From the NCBI RefSeq assembly GCF_011799805.1, contig NZ_WXUB01000002.1:186001-250000 (forward strand): a stretch of DNA of 64,000 nt. Reading direction: 5' to 3'. A program made the translations under genes and the position numbers. The first letter of the stretch is position 1, and every line of letters begins with the position of its first letter. Source of the stretch: Maribellus sediminis. Lineage in GTDB: Bacteria; Bacteroidota; Bacteroidia; Bacteroidales; Prolixibacteraceae. Positions 29,301 to 38,300 of this stretch are shown piece by piece. Below the pieces are notes generated by a model. The model had not been told where the DNA came from. It was given only the letters and a program-made list of their open reading frames with translations, and ran no database searches.

Positions 29301-29662
29301 AATATTACCGCGGGCGCCCATACATCGGTGAGTACCTCGATGAAACCACCGGCTACTGGCTGAAAGGCGACCAGGAACGAAGCCGGTATTACAACCACTC
29401 AACGTTTAACGATTTACTGATTACCGGACTGGTTGGATTACGTCCGCGTGCTGATGAGAAAGTAGAAGTAAATCCACTGATCCCTGAAAACAAATGGAAC
29501 TGGTTCTGCCTTGACAATGTGTTGTACCACGGAAAAACCGTGACCATTGTCTGGGATAAAAACGGTGATAAATACGAGCTTGGAAAAGGGCTATTTGTAT
29601 TGATAGATGGAAAAGTAGCCGGACATTCTGAAAACATTGGACGCATAATTTGCGACCTCTAA
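26357..29662 (+). CDS. Multidomain glycosidase: sialidase-like propeller, lectin-like domain and (alpha/alpha)6 barrel (BT1020-like candidate)
   Basis: An 1101-residue exported protein (signal to about NAQ, residue 22). Residues about 30-420 form a beta-propeller (TSKDGYNW, TSTDEGKTW, SNDGFEYD blades). Residues about 430-600 are a lectin/LamG-like sandwich (ADVEFTIKTGQ, IRLTFDNDGYL). Residues about 640-1080 are an (alpha/alpha)6 domain of the six-hairpin or MGH1-like type (RGMFWQEDVKDGMEEQ, CEWDGAVWPFA, EYLDETTGYWLKGD). The architecture recalls the B. thetaiotaomicron RG-II enzyme BT1020, which pairs a GH33-type Dha hydrolase with a GH142 beta-L-arabinofuranosidase. That homology is from memory and needs a search. 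A role in removing side chain D of RG-II is inferred. Confidence 0.7.
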   Translation: MSKWIRNSILIFLTVSVFGANAQDTVHYVGETLVNIDYHHGQLSPALGVHNIQVMRANREQPQYADDLGWTYNHAPNLAYWNNTFYYHYLNDPVGEHIPPGRTMLQTSKDGYNWTKPVTLFPEYKVPNGFTKEGVEGRAKNLVAVMHQRMGFFVSSDNRLLTLAFYGISLNEKDSPNDGNGIGRAVREINEDGSFGPIYFIRYNHGWSEENTDFPFYKSCDDKGFVDACDEMLADPLQMQQWVEEADRDDPLIPIQKEYKAFNFYHVPDGTVVGLWKHALTATSTDEGKTWTVPLRAPGFVNANAKIWGQRTSDGKYLTVYNPSEFRWPLALSVSNDGFEYDKLLLVNGEISTMRYGGNYKSYGPQYVRGIQEGNGTPPDGNAWVAYSMNKEDMWISRIKVPVLDREAQEVNEVFSEIKEGTELDRWNIYSPVWAPVKIEKIIDERVLSLKDKDEFDFAKATRLFPSTKQADVEFTIKTGQNNTGKLDIELQDAKNTPAIRLTFDNDGYLKYKAGYRVNNLREYEAGKEYIIRIVATTEDRFYNVYINGEQVLRRLFFAPVHELNKIVFRTGDVRRFPNADTPTDQDYDVKQNGKPLSEAAFYIKSLKTQNAESAAILKADDYKHYVDYFNGMEDENIIQMIPNSESWKWMKKNIPLFECPQENFEELFYYRWWNLRKHIKETPVGLAMTEFLVERSYSDKYNLIACAIGHHTYESRWLHNPEYVKQNLKVWYRGNEGGPMNKLHKFSSWTPDAVYNYYLLTRDTDFVVDLLPDLEADYRKWEQERRKPRGMFWQEDVKDGMEEQISGGRRVKNERPTINSYMFGNAVAISKMAALAGKPEWEKLYAAKADTMKQLVEQNLWNPESNFFETVKEEGGFAEVREAIGYIPWYFNLPEKGYEKAWEQVKNPAGFLAPFGLTTAEQRHPEFRTHGCCKCEWDGAVWPFATSQTLTGMANLLNNYNQNVVNDSVYFDLLETYVESQYYRGRPYIGEYLDETTGYWLKGDQERSRYYNHSTFNDLLITGLVGLRPRADEKVEVNPLIPENKWNWFCLDNVLYHGKTVTIVWDKNGDKYELGKGLFVLIDGKVAGHSENIGRIICDL

Positions 29663-29681
29663 CATTTGAAAATTTAGATTG

Positions 29682-30770
29682 ATGAAAAAATACACAGCTA
29701 TTTTAGGTTTGATTCTGATTGTATTATTGTTTGCACAATGTTCGCAACAAGTCGATTTCAAAAGCGGCATTTTGGTAGAAGAATTCATATACACCGAAGC
29801 GCCTTATCCATCTTGCCATGCTTCAACCATTGCAGAAACACCTAATGGATTGGTGGCTGCCTGGTTTGGCGGCGAGTATGAACGACATCCGAACGTAGGG
29901 ATTTGGGTGAGCCGACATGTAGACGGCGAATGGATGCCCTCCGTGGAAGTGGCTAATGGTGTGCAGAATGATACTTTGCGTTACCCGACCTGGAATCCCG
30001 TCTTGTTTCAGGTGCCGGATGGAGATTTGTTGCTGTTTTACAAAATCGGACCAAGTCCATCGACATGGTGGGGAATGATGATGCGTTCATCGGACAGTGG
30101 CGTAAGTTGGTCGGATCCGGAAAAATTACCGGAAGGAATTATTGGTCCGGTAAAAAATAAACCGGTTCTGCTTGAAGATGGGACATTGCTGTGCCCAACC
30201 AGCACGGAAGGAGACGGTTGGCGTGTTCATTTCGAAATGACCAAGGATTGGGGAAAGACCTGGGAGAAAACCAACGCCATCAATGAACCTAAGATATACA
30301 ACATTATTCAACCGAGTATTCTTTTTCATAAAGATGGTCGACTGCAAATGCTTTGTCGCAGCCGAAACAGTGTGCTGGCTTCAGCGTGGTCGGATGACAA
30401 TGGCAAAAGTTGGTCACTGGTTCAGGATTCCGGGCTGCCAAACAACAACTCGGGAACCGATGCTGTGACGCTTAAAGACGGCCGGCAACTGGTGGTTTAT
30501 AATCACGTGAAAACACCGATAGGTGCAAGCAAAGGACATCGCACTCCTTTGAATGTTGCCGTGTCTGAAGACGGTAAGCACTGGGAAGCCGCGTTGGTAC
30601 TCGAAGATTCAGAGATCAGTCAGTATTCCTATCCGGCTGTTATTCAAACTTCGGATGAAATGGTGCATGTGGTTTATACCTGGCGACGCGAGCGGATCAA
30701 ACACGTTGTAATCGATCCTGCAAAATTGAAATCCCTGCCAATCGTTTATGAGCAATGGCCTGAAAATTAA
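29682..30770 (+). CDS. BNR-repeat (sialidase-superfamily) lipoprotein
   Basis: A 362-residue lipoprotein (lipobox LFAQC). The body is a six-bladed propeller of the BNR_2 class: NGLVAAWFGGEYERHPNVGI near the start and Asp-box-like repeats SSDSGVSWSDPE, KDWGKTWEKT, SDDNGKSWS and SEDGKHWEA. The ATG at 29682 is preferred over an in-frame TTG at 29679. True sialidase activity is unlikely in a pectin locus. Members of this group often act on acidic sugars, so a Kdo-, Dha- or glucuronate-linked substrate of RG-II is possible, but nothing in the sequence fixes it. Confidence 0.75.
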   Translation: MKKYTAILGLILIVLLFAQCSQQVDFKSGILVEEFIYTEAPYPSCHASTIAETPNGLVAAWFGGEYERHPNVGIWVSRHVDGEWMPSVEVANGVQNDTLRYPTWNPVLFQVPDGDLLLFYKIGPSPSTWWGMMMRSSDSGVSWSDPEKLPEGIIGPVKNKPVLLEDGTLLCPTSTEGDGWRVHFEMTKDWGKTWEKTNAINEPKIYNIIQPSILFHKDGRLQMLCRSRNSVLASAWSDDNGKSWSLVQDSGLPNNNSGTDAVTLKDGRQLVVYNHVKTPIGASKGHRTPLNVAVSEDGKHWEAALVLEDSEISQYSYPAVIQTSDEMVHVVYTWRRERIKHVVIDPAKLKSLPIVYEQWPEN

Positions 30771-30775
30771 GCTTT

Positions 30776-32980
30776 ATGTCTGCTAAAAAAATCATAGGAC
30801 TTTTCACCCTGAACTTGCTTGTATTATTCGTTCTGGCACAAACTTCCGATACAAAATATGCCCGTCCTTTAACTGATGTTCTAAAGGATATTGAACAAAG
30901 TTATGATGTAAAATTGCGTATTTCCGGCGATCCTATCGATGGTTTGATACTGGACTATGCCAACTGGCGGTTTCGTCCCGATGTGGAAAAAACACTGACC
31001 AATGTATTGACTCCTTTCGATTTGATTTTCATCCCCGATGGGGCTCCAAATAAATTCAAGATTCAGGGTTATCGTTATCATCAGCGTTCGGTGGAAGATG
31101 CCGGGGAAACGCTGAATTACCTGGCCTCGCTTTACAGCAATAAAAGCGAATGGGAAAAGCGTCGTGACGAGCTTAAAAAGTGTATCATGGAAGCAATCCG
31201 CCTGGATAAAATGCCGGCTAAACCAGCTACTAAGCCGCTACTTTCGGATATAAGAAAAATGGATGGTTATACAGTGCAAAATATCGGGTTGGAAGTATTG
31301 CCCGGTTTTTATGTGGCAGGTTCCATTTACCGTCCTTCGAAAATAGAGGGAAAGATTCCGGTCGTTCTATGTCCGAATGGTCATTTCCCGGATGGAAGAT
31401 ATCATGAACAGATTCAAAAAAGGTGTGCAGGTCTGGCCCGAATGGGTGCCGTTGCCGTAAACTACGATCTGTTTGGTTGGGGAGAATCAGCTTTACAGGT
31501 GGGCTACGAATCGCATCGAACCAGTATGGCCAATACCACTCAGGCACTGAACAGTTTCAGGATGTTGGATTATTTGTTGGCGCTGGATTATGCCGATCCT
31601 GACCGTGTTGGGATTACCGGTGGTTCGGGTGGTGGAAGCCATACAATTCTTATGTCGGCCATCGACGACCGCATTGACGTGTGTGTTCCAACGGTGATGA
31701 TGTCGGCTATTCATTACGGTGGCTGTCCCTGCGAAAGTGGGAATCCGATTCATTTCTGCGGCAGCGGAACAAATAATGTTGAACTGGGTGGCATGTTTGC
31801 ACCAAAACCACAATTGGTAATTTCCGATGGTGGCGACTGGACAGCGAATGTTCCTGACCTGGAATTTCCTTTTCTGAAACGCATTTATGGTTTTTATGAG
31901 GGAGCTGTTGTTGAAAATGCACATTTCCCGAAAGAGAATCATGATTATGGCCCTTCGAAACGAACAGCCATGTATCACTTCATGGCGAAACAATTGGAAC
32001 TGGATGAATCAAAAGTATTTGATAAAAAAGGCAATCTGGATGAATCTGCCATCACAGTTGAATCGGCAGACGACATGAAAATATTTGGCAAAGAAGGTGA
32101 TAAGCTTCCTGAAAATGCAATTAGGAGTTTTGATAAACTGGTGCAGGTGTTCAATCAGCAAACCGGTCGGAAACCAAAGTCGGGTGTATATAAAATTGCG
32201 GTTTGCGACTGGATGATCCTTAAGCGCCAGAAGCTTGGCGTATTCGAACGTACTGCAGAAATAGGCGCCGACGGAATTGAACTCGATATGGGCGGCCTTG
32301 GAAACCGTCCAACTTGGGATAATAAAATGCTGGATCCGGTTGAACGTAAGATCTTCCTCGATAAACTGAAAGATTACAAGCTTGAATTTTCATCGGTGGC
32401 AATGTCGGGCTTTTATTCACAGCCCTTTCCTACACGCGACGGAATTGAGCGCCTGATTGACGACTGCATCAACACCATGAACCTGATCGGGGTAGAAGTG
32501 GCTTTTCTTCCGCTCGGAGTGGAAGGCGATCTGACGAAATATCCTGAAAGACGGGAAGCCATTATTGAACGTTTGAAGATGGCCGGAAAGAAAGCAGAAG
32601 CTGCCGGTGTGGTAATCGGAATTGAGACTTCGCTGGATGCCAAAGGCGAAATTGAGCTACTCAATGAAATTGGATCGCCGGCCATCAAAATCTACTTTAA
32701 TTTCCAAAACCCGCTGGAAGCCGGTCGTGATTTGTACAGCGAATTAAAAACACTTGGTAAGGATCGCATCTGTCAGATTCACTGCACCGATACCGATGGC
32801 GTTTTGCTGGAGAATAATACGCGGCTCGATATGCACAAGGTGAAAGCAACATTGGATGAGATGGGTTGGTCGGGCTGGCTGGTGATAGAACGCTCGCGCG
32901 ATGCGAATGACGTAGGAAATGTGGTGGGGAATTTTGGGGCCAATACAAGATATTTAAAGTCCATATTCCAGAATAAATAG
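30776..32980 (+). CDS. Fusion: STN-like N-terminal segment, alpha/beta-hydrolase esterase, and sugar isomerase-like TIM barrel
   Basis: A 734-residue exported protein. After a signal peptide (to about 22), residues 30-100 resemble an STN/DUF4974-type small domain (PLTDVLKDIEQSYDVKLRIS). Residues about 150-410 form an alpha/beta-hydrolase with nucleophile S284 in TGGSGGGSH, an acidic candidate in ISDGGDW (about 351-354) and catalytic His H389 in KENHDYGP. Residues about 470-734 are a xylose-isomerase-like TIM barrel (ERTAEIGADGIELDMGG, VVIGIETSL, ICQIHCTDTDG). Secreted esterases with an attached isomerase barrel are unusual. The esterase may remove methyl or acetyl groups from RG-II, as BT1017 does in Bacteroides, but that relation is inference. 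Confidence 0.8.
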   Translation: MSAKKIIGLFTLNLLVLFVLAQTSDTKYARPLTDVLKDIEQSYDVKLRISGDPIDGLILDYANWRFRPDVEKTLTNVLTPFDLIFIPDGAPNKFKIQGYRYHQRSVEDAGETLNYLASLYSNKSEWEKRRDELKKCIMEAIRLDKMPAKPATKPLLSDIRKMDGYTVQNIGLEVLPGFYVAGSIYRPSKIEGKIPVVLCPNGHFPDGRYHEQIQKRCAGLARMGAVAVNYDLFGWGESALQVGYESHRTSMANTTQALNSFRMLDYLLALDYADPDRVGITGGSGGGSHTILMSAIDDRIDVCVPTVMMSAIHYGGCPCESGNPIHFCGSGTNNVELGGMFAPKPQLVISDGGDWTANVPDLEFPFLKRIYGFYEGAVVENAHFPKENHDYGPSKRTAMYHFMAKQLELDESKVFDKKGNLDESAITVESADDMKIFGKEGDKLPENAIRSFDKLVQVFNQQTGRKPKSGVYKIAVCDWMILKRQKLGVFERTAEIGADGIELDMGGLGNRPTWDNKMLDPVERKIFLDKLKDYKLEFSSVAMSGFYSQPFPTRDGIERLIDDCINTMNLIGVEVAFLPLGVEGDLTKYPERREAIIERLKMAGKKAEAAGVVIGIETSLDAKGEIELLNEIGSPAIKIYFNFQNPLEAGRDLYSELKTLGKDRICQIHCTDTDGVLLENNTRLDMHKVKATLDEMGWSGWLVIERSRDANDVGNVVGNFGANTRYLKSIFQNK

Positions 32981-33058
32981 CCTCTCGCAAAGACGCAGAG
33001 TCGCAAAGAAATAATCTTGTAGACTTTGTGTATTAGCGAGATTAAAACCAATAAAACT

Positions 33059-34933
33059 ATGAAATACCTGATCTTTTTAATTCTTACAACGCTGTTTTTA
33101 CAATTAAATGGCCACGAAATATGGGTGTCAAAGTCGGGGAACGATAAAAATCCCGGTACAAAAGAGCAACCTATGGCAACTCTGCTCAAAGCACAACGAA
33201 AAGCAAGGGAATTACGACGCTTAAACGATCCTTCAATAAAAGAAGGCATTCGAATCATTCTAAAAGGAGGTACGTACTTTTTAGATGAAACCTTGTTTTT
33301 TCGCCCTGAAGACTCGGGTAATATTCACAGCCCAACAATAATAATAAGTGCTGATAATGAAAATGCTGTTTTAAGCGGAGGTGTAAAAGTAAGCAGCTGG
33401 CAAAAAGCTGGCCCAATAAAAGGTTTACCCAAAGAAGCGCGCGGGAAGGTGTGGGAGGCAAATGTTCCCAAAGTTGGAGGCCGTGCAATTGAGTTTAGGC
33501 AAATGTGGGTGAATGGCGAAAAAGCTACGCGTGCATCGACATTGGGCGATGGAGTTTTACCACGTATTTTGTCTGTTGATAATGAGAATGAAACTTTTGG
33601 AATACCAGTTCCAGATTTTGAAGTTGATAATGTTAAACAACTCGAATTTGTCATTCACCAATGGTGGGCAATTGCTAATTTGCGTGTGAAAGATTTGGTT
33701 AACTCGGGAGACAGCACAATCATTTCATTTCATCAGCCTGAAAGCAGGATTGAATTTGAACACCCATGGCCTGCGCCATTTCTCGATGTTGAAAAAAATC
33801 AAAATGGTAATTCAGCTTTTTATTTTGTCGGTGCAATAGAATTACTTAACCAACCAGGCGAGTGGTACGAGGATTTGGACGCAGGAAAAGTTTATTACTG
33901 GCCAAGAGAAAGCGAGAATTTAACCATGGCTGAAGTAATTGTTCCAAATCTTGAAACACTTGTAAGAGTTAAAGGAACACTTGAAAGTCCGGTGTCTAAT
34001 ATTATTTTCGAAAACATTGGTTTTGAACATACAAGTTGGCTACGACCTTCACAAAGTGGACATGTTCCGTTACAGGCTGGATTTTATTTGTTAGACGCCT
34101 ACAAACTGAAAGTTCCAGGAACTCCGGATAAGGCAGGATTAGAGAACCAGGCGTGGGTTGGAAGACAGCCTGGAGCCGTTGAAGTTCTAAATTCGACTAA
34201 TATAATTTTTGAAGGTTGTAATTTTCAACATTTTGCAGCAACCGGCTTAGATTTTATTGCTGGTGCCAGTCATTCTCAAGTTGAGGGTTGTGTTTTCAGT
34301 GACATTGGCGGAACCGGAATTCAGGGTGGCTTTTTTGGAGACGATGCGTTTGAAGCTCACCTGCCATATAATCCAAGCGATGAACGAGAAATATGTCACC
34401 ATATTAAAATATCAAATAACTTAATAACAGATTGTACCAATGAAGATTGGGGTTGCGTGGGAATAAGCTTTGGTTTTGCTTCGGATATAAACATCGAACA
34501 TAACGAAGTGAGTCATCTAAATTATTCCGGTATTTGCACCGGGTGGGGGTGGACATCTACTGTTTCATGTCAGAAAAATAACAGGGTACATGCCAATTAT
34601 ATTCACCACTTTGCAAAAATGATGTACGATGTTGGCGGAATCTATAATCTTTCGGTTCAGCCTAAAATGGAAATTAGCAATAATCGAATAGAAGATCTGC
34701 TAAAGGCGCCGTATGCACATATTCCTGAACATTACCAGTATATTTATTTGGATGAGAATTCAGCCTACGTTAAAATCATTAATAACTGGACTGAAAAAGA
34801 TAAGTTCTTTTCGAATTCACCCGGTCCCGGTAATGAGTGGGAAAATAATGGCCCTCAGGTTTTGGATGAAATAAAAAATGCTGCGGGAATTCAACCTGAA
34901 TACAAGCATATTTTGAATTCAATAGCAAAATAG
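33059..34933 (+). CDS. Secreted right-handed parallel beta-helix protein
   Basis: A 624-residue exported protein; the ATG at 33059 gives a clean signal peptide (MKYLIFLILTTLFLQL) and is preferred over an in-frame TTG at 33026. The N-terminus has the DUF1565-like VSKSGNDKNPGTKEQPMATL motif. The beta-helix core continues through GGTYFLDETLFF, IIFENIGFEHT, VEGCVFSDIGGTGI and HIKISNNLI. A central insertion (about 110-310) includes WWAIANLRV and a GEWYEDLDAGKVYYWPR motif common in beta-helix glycosidases of the GH110/GH120-like group. The family could not be fixed. Last gene of the long operon. Confidence 0.8.
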   Translation: MKYLIFLILTTLFLQLNGHEIWVSKSGNDKNPGTKEQPMATLLKAQRKARELRRLNDPSIKEGIRIILKGGTYFLDETLFFRPEDSGNIHSPTIIISADNENAVLSGGVKVSSWQKAGPIKGLPKEARGKVWEANVPKVGGRAIEFRQMWVNGEKATRASTLGDGVLPRILSVDNENETFGIPVPDFEVDNVKQLEFVIHQWWAIANLRVKDLVNSGDSTIISFHQPESRIEFEHPWPAPFLDVEKNQNGNSAFYFVGAIELLNQPGEWYEDLDAGKVYYWPRESENLTMAEVIVPNLETLVRVKGTLESPVSNIIFENIGFEHTSWLRPSQSGHVPLQAGFYLLDAYKLKVPGTPDKAGLENQAWVGRQPGAVEVLNSTNIIFEGCNFQHFAATGLDFIAGASHSQVEGCVFSDIGGTGIQGGFFGDDAFEAHLPYNPSDEREICHHIKISNNLITDCTNEDWGCVGISFGFASDINIEHNEVSHLNYSGICTGWGWTSTVSCQKNNRVHANYIHHFAKMMYDVGGIYNLSVQPKMEISNNRIEDLLKAPYAHIPEHYQYIYLDENSAYVKIINNWTEKDKFFSNSPGPGNEWENNGPQVLDEIKNAAGIQPEYKHILNSIAK

Positions 34934-35363
34934 TAACTACTCTTAGAGATCATCTACAATAGATTTAAGAGAACATTTAAACAGTTTTTATAGTTATTGA
35001 ATTTGAAACTAATATTGCTTCCGAGTAATCATACTCAACCAGCTTAACCGCCTAATACCGATTTGTAATTGAAAGTCAATAAATTCAATCCGTTCTTTGT
35101 TAACTTTCATCGGCATTATACCACAATTACCAGGTAAATTGAGTCCTAAAAATGCTATATGTGAAATATATCAGTCTTTTTTAAAATAGATTCTAATGTA
35201 TACAAAAATAATACTTGGTCGCTTTCTTTTAACATCTTTAGTGACAGAGATCGGGTATTATTTCCCATATTTAAACAAATGAGAATGTAGGTTTTGAATG
35301 TTTTATTTAAAACTCGTTATTTTAAAATACTGAATTGTATTCCATTATAGAATAGACTATGAA
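34934..35363 (+). other. Intergenic region before the hybrid regulator gene
   Basis: This 430-bp AT-rich stretch has no convincing gene. A weak hairpin (CTCTTAGA 34940-34947 with TTTAAGAG 34964-34971) could close the upstream operon, but it has no T tract. TTTCCCATA at 35261-35269 is the reverse complement of TATGGGAAA, the first box in front of the second susC (39501-39509). A 28-codon reading frame at 35196-35282 is probably chance. The promoter of the regulator gene must lie here, but no clear TAnnTTTG box was found. Confidence 0.5.
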
Positions 35364-38300
35364 ATGAAAAGTAAATTAAATTTATTGCCATTTACTATAT
35401 TGGTATTTCTATTTTTATTGAAATACCAAAAAGCTGTTTCAGAAACAAACGAATTTAGTTTCGATATTTTTACCCAAGAGAACGGTTTGCCCAACAATCA
35501 GATACAAAGCCTTTTTCAGGACCGCAAAGGTTGGATGTGGATTGGGACCAGTCAGGGATTAAGTCGTTTCGACGGTTACGACTTTGTGAACTTCTTCCCT
35601 AATGATGCAGATGAGAACGGTTTACACGGAACACTTGTAAGGGTTATTAAAGAAGATCGGGCAGGCAATCTGCTGGTTGGAACCGAAACTGGTGGATTAA
35701 ATATTTTCGATCGCGAAAAAGAAACTTTTAGTCATCCGCTGAAAGATGTGGAGGGCTTTCAGTACCGTGAAATTTCGGTGAATGATGTTATTGAGGATGA
35801 GGAGAGGAATTTGTGGCTGGCCACCGATTTTAATGTTCTTATCTTAGATTCAGCGCAACATATAACTCCGCTTACACCTTCAAATTCGGAAATTTCGTTA
35901 GATGGTATTTATGTCAGAAACCTTGTTGCTGATTTGAGTGGAAAACTTTGGATTGGAACTGATAATGGATTGTTTACTTACAACAAATCAACAGAACGTC
36001 TTGTCTATTTTGAATTGCCTTTTGAGGATAGTGATAATCACGAAATCTGGGAGATCTACCTGGATGACGACGGTATTTTGTGGGTTGGAACATATGCTGC
36101 CGGTTTATTCCAGATCGATCCGGACGAAAATTCCTATAAAAGGGTATTGCTGGAGCCGGTTGCACCTCGTACAGAAACGGTAAAAGCAATTTCGAAAGGG
36201 ATTTTTGGCGAATACTGGATTGGTACGCGTGGTGGTTTATTCAAATATTCAAAAGAGAAAGGTGTTACCGGTTTTTTCAGACATAGTGTCCAGGAACCAA
36301 GGAGTTTATCGAATAATTCAATACTTTCGATATATCACGATTCAAAAGGTGAATTATGGATTGGTACCCGTGGAGGTTTGAATGTTCTGGCAAAAAGCAA
36401 ACAGGTATTTCATAATTTTACAGCGCTCCCGGGCGACAACAAATACCTTAACAGCGGCATTGTTTATGCTATCTGGATCGATGACCAGGGAAAAATATGG
36501 TTGGGGACCGAAGACGGTGGAATAAATATTTACAATCCTAAAACGCAAACCTATCGCTACCTTACAGCCGATAAAAATCAGCCAAATCCTCTTTCTCAGA
36601 ATTGTATAAAAGCGTTTGTCGATGATGGTAGAGGAAATCTTTGGGTGGCTACTTACATGGGAGGTATTGATGTAATTGACCGGAACAACGGAAATGTTAA
36701 GAACTACCAATACGATCCGGAAGTTAAGGGGAGTATTTCTGATAACCGCGTTTGGGATTTGTGTTTGGACAAACAGGGACAGATCTGGGCCGTTACCAAC
36801 AGAGGTGTTGACAGGTTTGACAACCAAACCGGAACTTTTATTCATTATCCCCAGCTTAATGGTTACGAGGCGGTGAACTGGATTGAATGCGACCTGAACG
36901 GGAATTTATGGATGGGAAGTAGCGATGAAGTTATGATTTTCAATCCCCGGAGGAATACAATAAAACGATATTTTGAGCATTCGCGTGCCATGTTCGAAGA
37001 CAAGCAAGGACGGCTGTGGGTGACGACCAACGATAAAGGCATAGCTCTGTATTCAATTGGTTCAGGACCATTAAAGTATTATACCGAAGACGAAGGACTG
37101 GCCAATAACCAGGCCTTATGTATTTTACAGGATAATAATGACAACCTTTGGATAAGTACAACGAATGGTTTATCGAAATTTGATCCGGTAAGCGAATTTT
37201 TTCAGAATTTCACCAGCAGCGACGGACTCGGTAACAACCAGTTTTGTTATGGAGCTGCCTGTAAATCAAAATCAGGCGATCTGCTGTTTGGTAACGTAGA
37301 AGGTTTTAACAGGTTTAATCCCGACGAAATTCTTCAGGTTGATATGGATGTGCCGCTTGTTTTTACGAATCTAAAAATCTTCAATAAAATCGTAGGAATC
37401 AGCGATGATAAAAATGCGGTATTGCATAAAAGCATTTCCGAAACCGACCGTTTGGTTTTTAATCATACCCAAGATGTGTTTACTATAGAATTTGCGGCGT
37501 TGAATTATGTGAACAGCCAAAACAACCTCTATTCTTACAAACTGGAAGGATTTAACCGCGAATGGATTGGCCCCTCAAAAGACCGCAGTGCACCCTTTAC
37601 CAACTTGAATCCGGGAGATTATACCTTACGTGTAAAAAGGGTAGTTCCGGGAAGCAGGCAGGAGAGTTCAGAATTGCAAATGGCCATTACCGTTCTTCCT
37701 CCATTCTGGAAAACAAATTGGTTTATTTCAATAATACTAGCCCTGATTCTTACACTTGGTTACCTGATTATACGTTTCCTGCTTAATCGCGAAAAAATTA
37801 AAAACCAGTTAGTGCTCGAGCGGGTAAATGCCCGAAAGCTTCACGAATTAGACATGATGAAGCTTAAATTCTTCACCAATATTTCACACGAAATTCGAAC
37901 GCCGCTGACACTTATCCTGGGACCGCTCGAGAAACTCACCAAAAAAACGGATGTTGATGCCGAGGTAAAAGAAAATTTGCACATGATGCAGCGCAACGCG
38001 CAGAACCTGAACAGGTTGATCAATCAGTTACTTGACTTCCGAAAACTTCAAAGTGGCAATCTGAAACTGAATTTGACCGAAGCCGACCTGGTTTCTTTTA
38101 TTCGAAACATAGTAAACTCGTTTACCGATTATGCCATTGAGAAAGATATTAAGCTTACGTTTAAAACATTAAAGAAAAGGTTGTTTGTGTCGTTCGACCC
38201 TGATAAGATCGAGAAAATTATGAATAACCTTTTGTCGAATGCCTTTAAGTTTACCGAAGCCAAAGGATCGATCTCGGTGAATCTTTCTCTGATTTTTGAT

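Noticed and set aside
29682-30770. Calling the BNR protein a true sialidase
   Set aside because: Propeller and Asp boxes are shared by many families; the context is pectin and the full sialidase Arg triad could not be confirmed.
34940-34971. Terminator after the long operon
   Set aside because: The 8-bp AT-rich stem includes a G-T pair and has no T tract, so it is too weak to list as a terminator.
35196-35282. A 28-codon frame before the HTCS gene
   Set aside because: It has no clear signal or membrane segment and lies in AT-rich DNA where short frames are expected by chance.
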